DNA of 6,155 nucleotides, from NCBI GenBank assembly GCA_030731695.1, contig JANQTK010000367.1, forward strand, positions 2,616 to 8,770. Reading direction: 5' to 3'. Below, piece after piece: positions 5,798 through 6,155 of the stretch. Numbering within the stretch: the stretch's first letter is position 1; each line of letters opens with the position of its first letter. The stretch comes from Polaribacter sp. (GTDB lineage: Bacteria > Bacteroidota > Bacteroidia > Flavobacteriales > Flavobacteriaceae). The translations under genes were made by a program, and so were the position numbers. The notes beneath the pieces were generated by a model. It saw only the letters and a program-made list of their open reading frames with translations, did no database searches and was not told the origin of the DNA.

Positions 5798-5873
5798 TTT
5801 GCGTACTGAGTAAGTATTAAGCACCCATAGGCATTAAATTAGATACAATTTCGATATAAAATTACTGTATTTT

Positions 5874-6155
5874 TTATTCGAATTTACAAGCGGAACTTAA
5901 AATATTTTCTAATTCTTGTTGATGTTTTTTTGCAACGTTTTTTGTATAAAGAAGTTCATTTTCGAATAGTTGTAAAACAAGGTCTTTGTATTTTTCAACA
6001 CTAAGTTTATCAAAAAACAGACGACCAGTTCTTCTCATAAAAAAATCGGTTGGATTGCATGCCATTTCAAACTGAATTGCAAACCAAACTTCGGCTTTTA
6101 TCAATTTTTCTTCTTGATTTTCATCCATAAATTCATCAAACTTTTTTAGAATGAT
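5874..6155 (-). CDS. glpD: FAD-dependent glycerol-3-phosphate dehydrogenase, C-terminal end (partial)
   Basis: The frame is open to the right edge (it begins IILKKFDEFMDEN...), so the ATG at 6128 is an internal Met and only the last 93 residues are visible. The segment EVWFAIQFEMACNPTDFFMRR, followed by TGRLFFDK, matches the C-terminal helical cap of GlpD-type enzymes (DAO_C, PF16901), where E-M-x-x-x-P-x-D-F-x-x-R-R-T-G is the recognisable core. The full enzyme is a membrane-associated flavoprotein of roughly 500-560 aa that oxidises glycerol-3-phosphate to dihydroxyacetone phosphate and passes electrons to the quinone pool. It runs opposite in reaction to GpsA, encoded about 4 kb away. The FAD-binding part lies outside the window and cannot be checked. 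The stop is TAA at 5874-5876, and no strong terminator follows directly. Confidence 0.8.
   Translation of the reverse strand: MILKKFDEFMDENQEEKLIKAEVWFAIQFEMACNPTDFFMRRTGRLFFDKLSVEKYKDLVLQLFENELLYTKNVAKKHQQELENILSSACKFE

Noticed and set aside
5829..5846. Five-codon ORF (MPMGA) on the minus strand in the intergenic gap
   Set aside because: It is too short to support, and no leader-peptide features such as repeated regulatory codons before an attenuator are visible.
6126..6128. ATG at 6128 as the start of an 84-aa gene
   Set aside because: The frame stays open to the window edge and the protein is the C-terminal cap of GlpD, so this Met is internal.

Overview
The window is AT-rich with dense, short-spaced genes. 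Its -7 promoter boxes match the Bacteroidota consensus TAnnTTTG, and its gene families (DUF547, the TIGR04283-type glycosyltransferase, small secreted proteins with a 'xNAQ' type signal cleavage) are typical of Flavobacteriaceae. I infer a marine-type flavobacterium (Polaribacter/Tenacibaculum-like); the exact genus cannot be read from the sequence. No rRNA, tRNA, CRISPR array, IS element or phage gene is visible, and the segment looks like ordinary chromosome.

Layout. (1) 1-813, minus: 5' part of a secreted alpha/beta-hydrolase esterase that runs off the left edge. (2) 814-905: divergent promoter region with a good -7 box for each side and a dyad between them. (3) 906-3876, plus: gpsA (NAD(P)+ glycerol-3-phosphate dehydrogenase), a protein with an ACT-like C-terminus, and an MFS exporter; the last two are only 3 bp apart. 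(4) 3878-4663, minus: a secreted DUF547 protein, convergent with the MFS gene across a single base. (5) 4662-5366, plus: a small GT2 glycosyltransferase whose ATG overlaps the DUF547 ATG in the shared tetranucleotide CATG. (6) 5367-5400: a strong bidirectional terminator. (7) 5401-5739, minus: a small secreted protein of unknown function. (8) 5740-5873: intergenic region with a 10-bp perfect hairpin. (9) 5874-6155, minus: C-terminal end of a FAD-dependent glycerol-3-phosphate dehydrogenase (GlpD) entering from the right edge.

How the genes may work together. GpsA and GlpD interconvert dihydroxyacetone phosphate and glycerol-3-phosphate in opposite directions, one feeding phospholipid synthesis and the other feeding glycerol carbon into respiration and glycolysis. 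The glycosyltransferase belongs, by motif, to the clade named for arsenosugar biosynthesis, and DUF547 proteins are, as I recall, frequent neighbours of that clade. The divergent, start-overlapping pair is therefore the most interesting part of the window. No ArsM or ArsS gene lies inside it, so an arsenosugar role remains inference. I find no clear evidence for a wholly new system. The best leads are the CATG shared start, the glycosyltransferase with an altered nucleotide-binding loop, the unassigned ACT-like protein, and several small dyads placed at gene boundaries.
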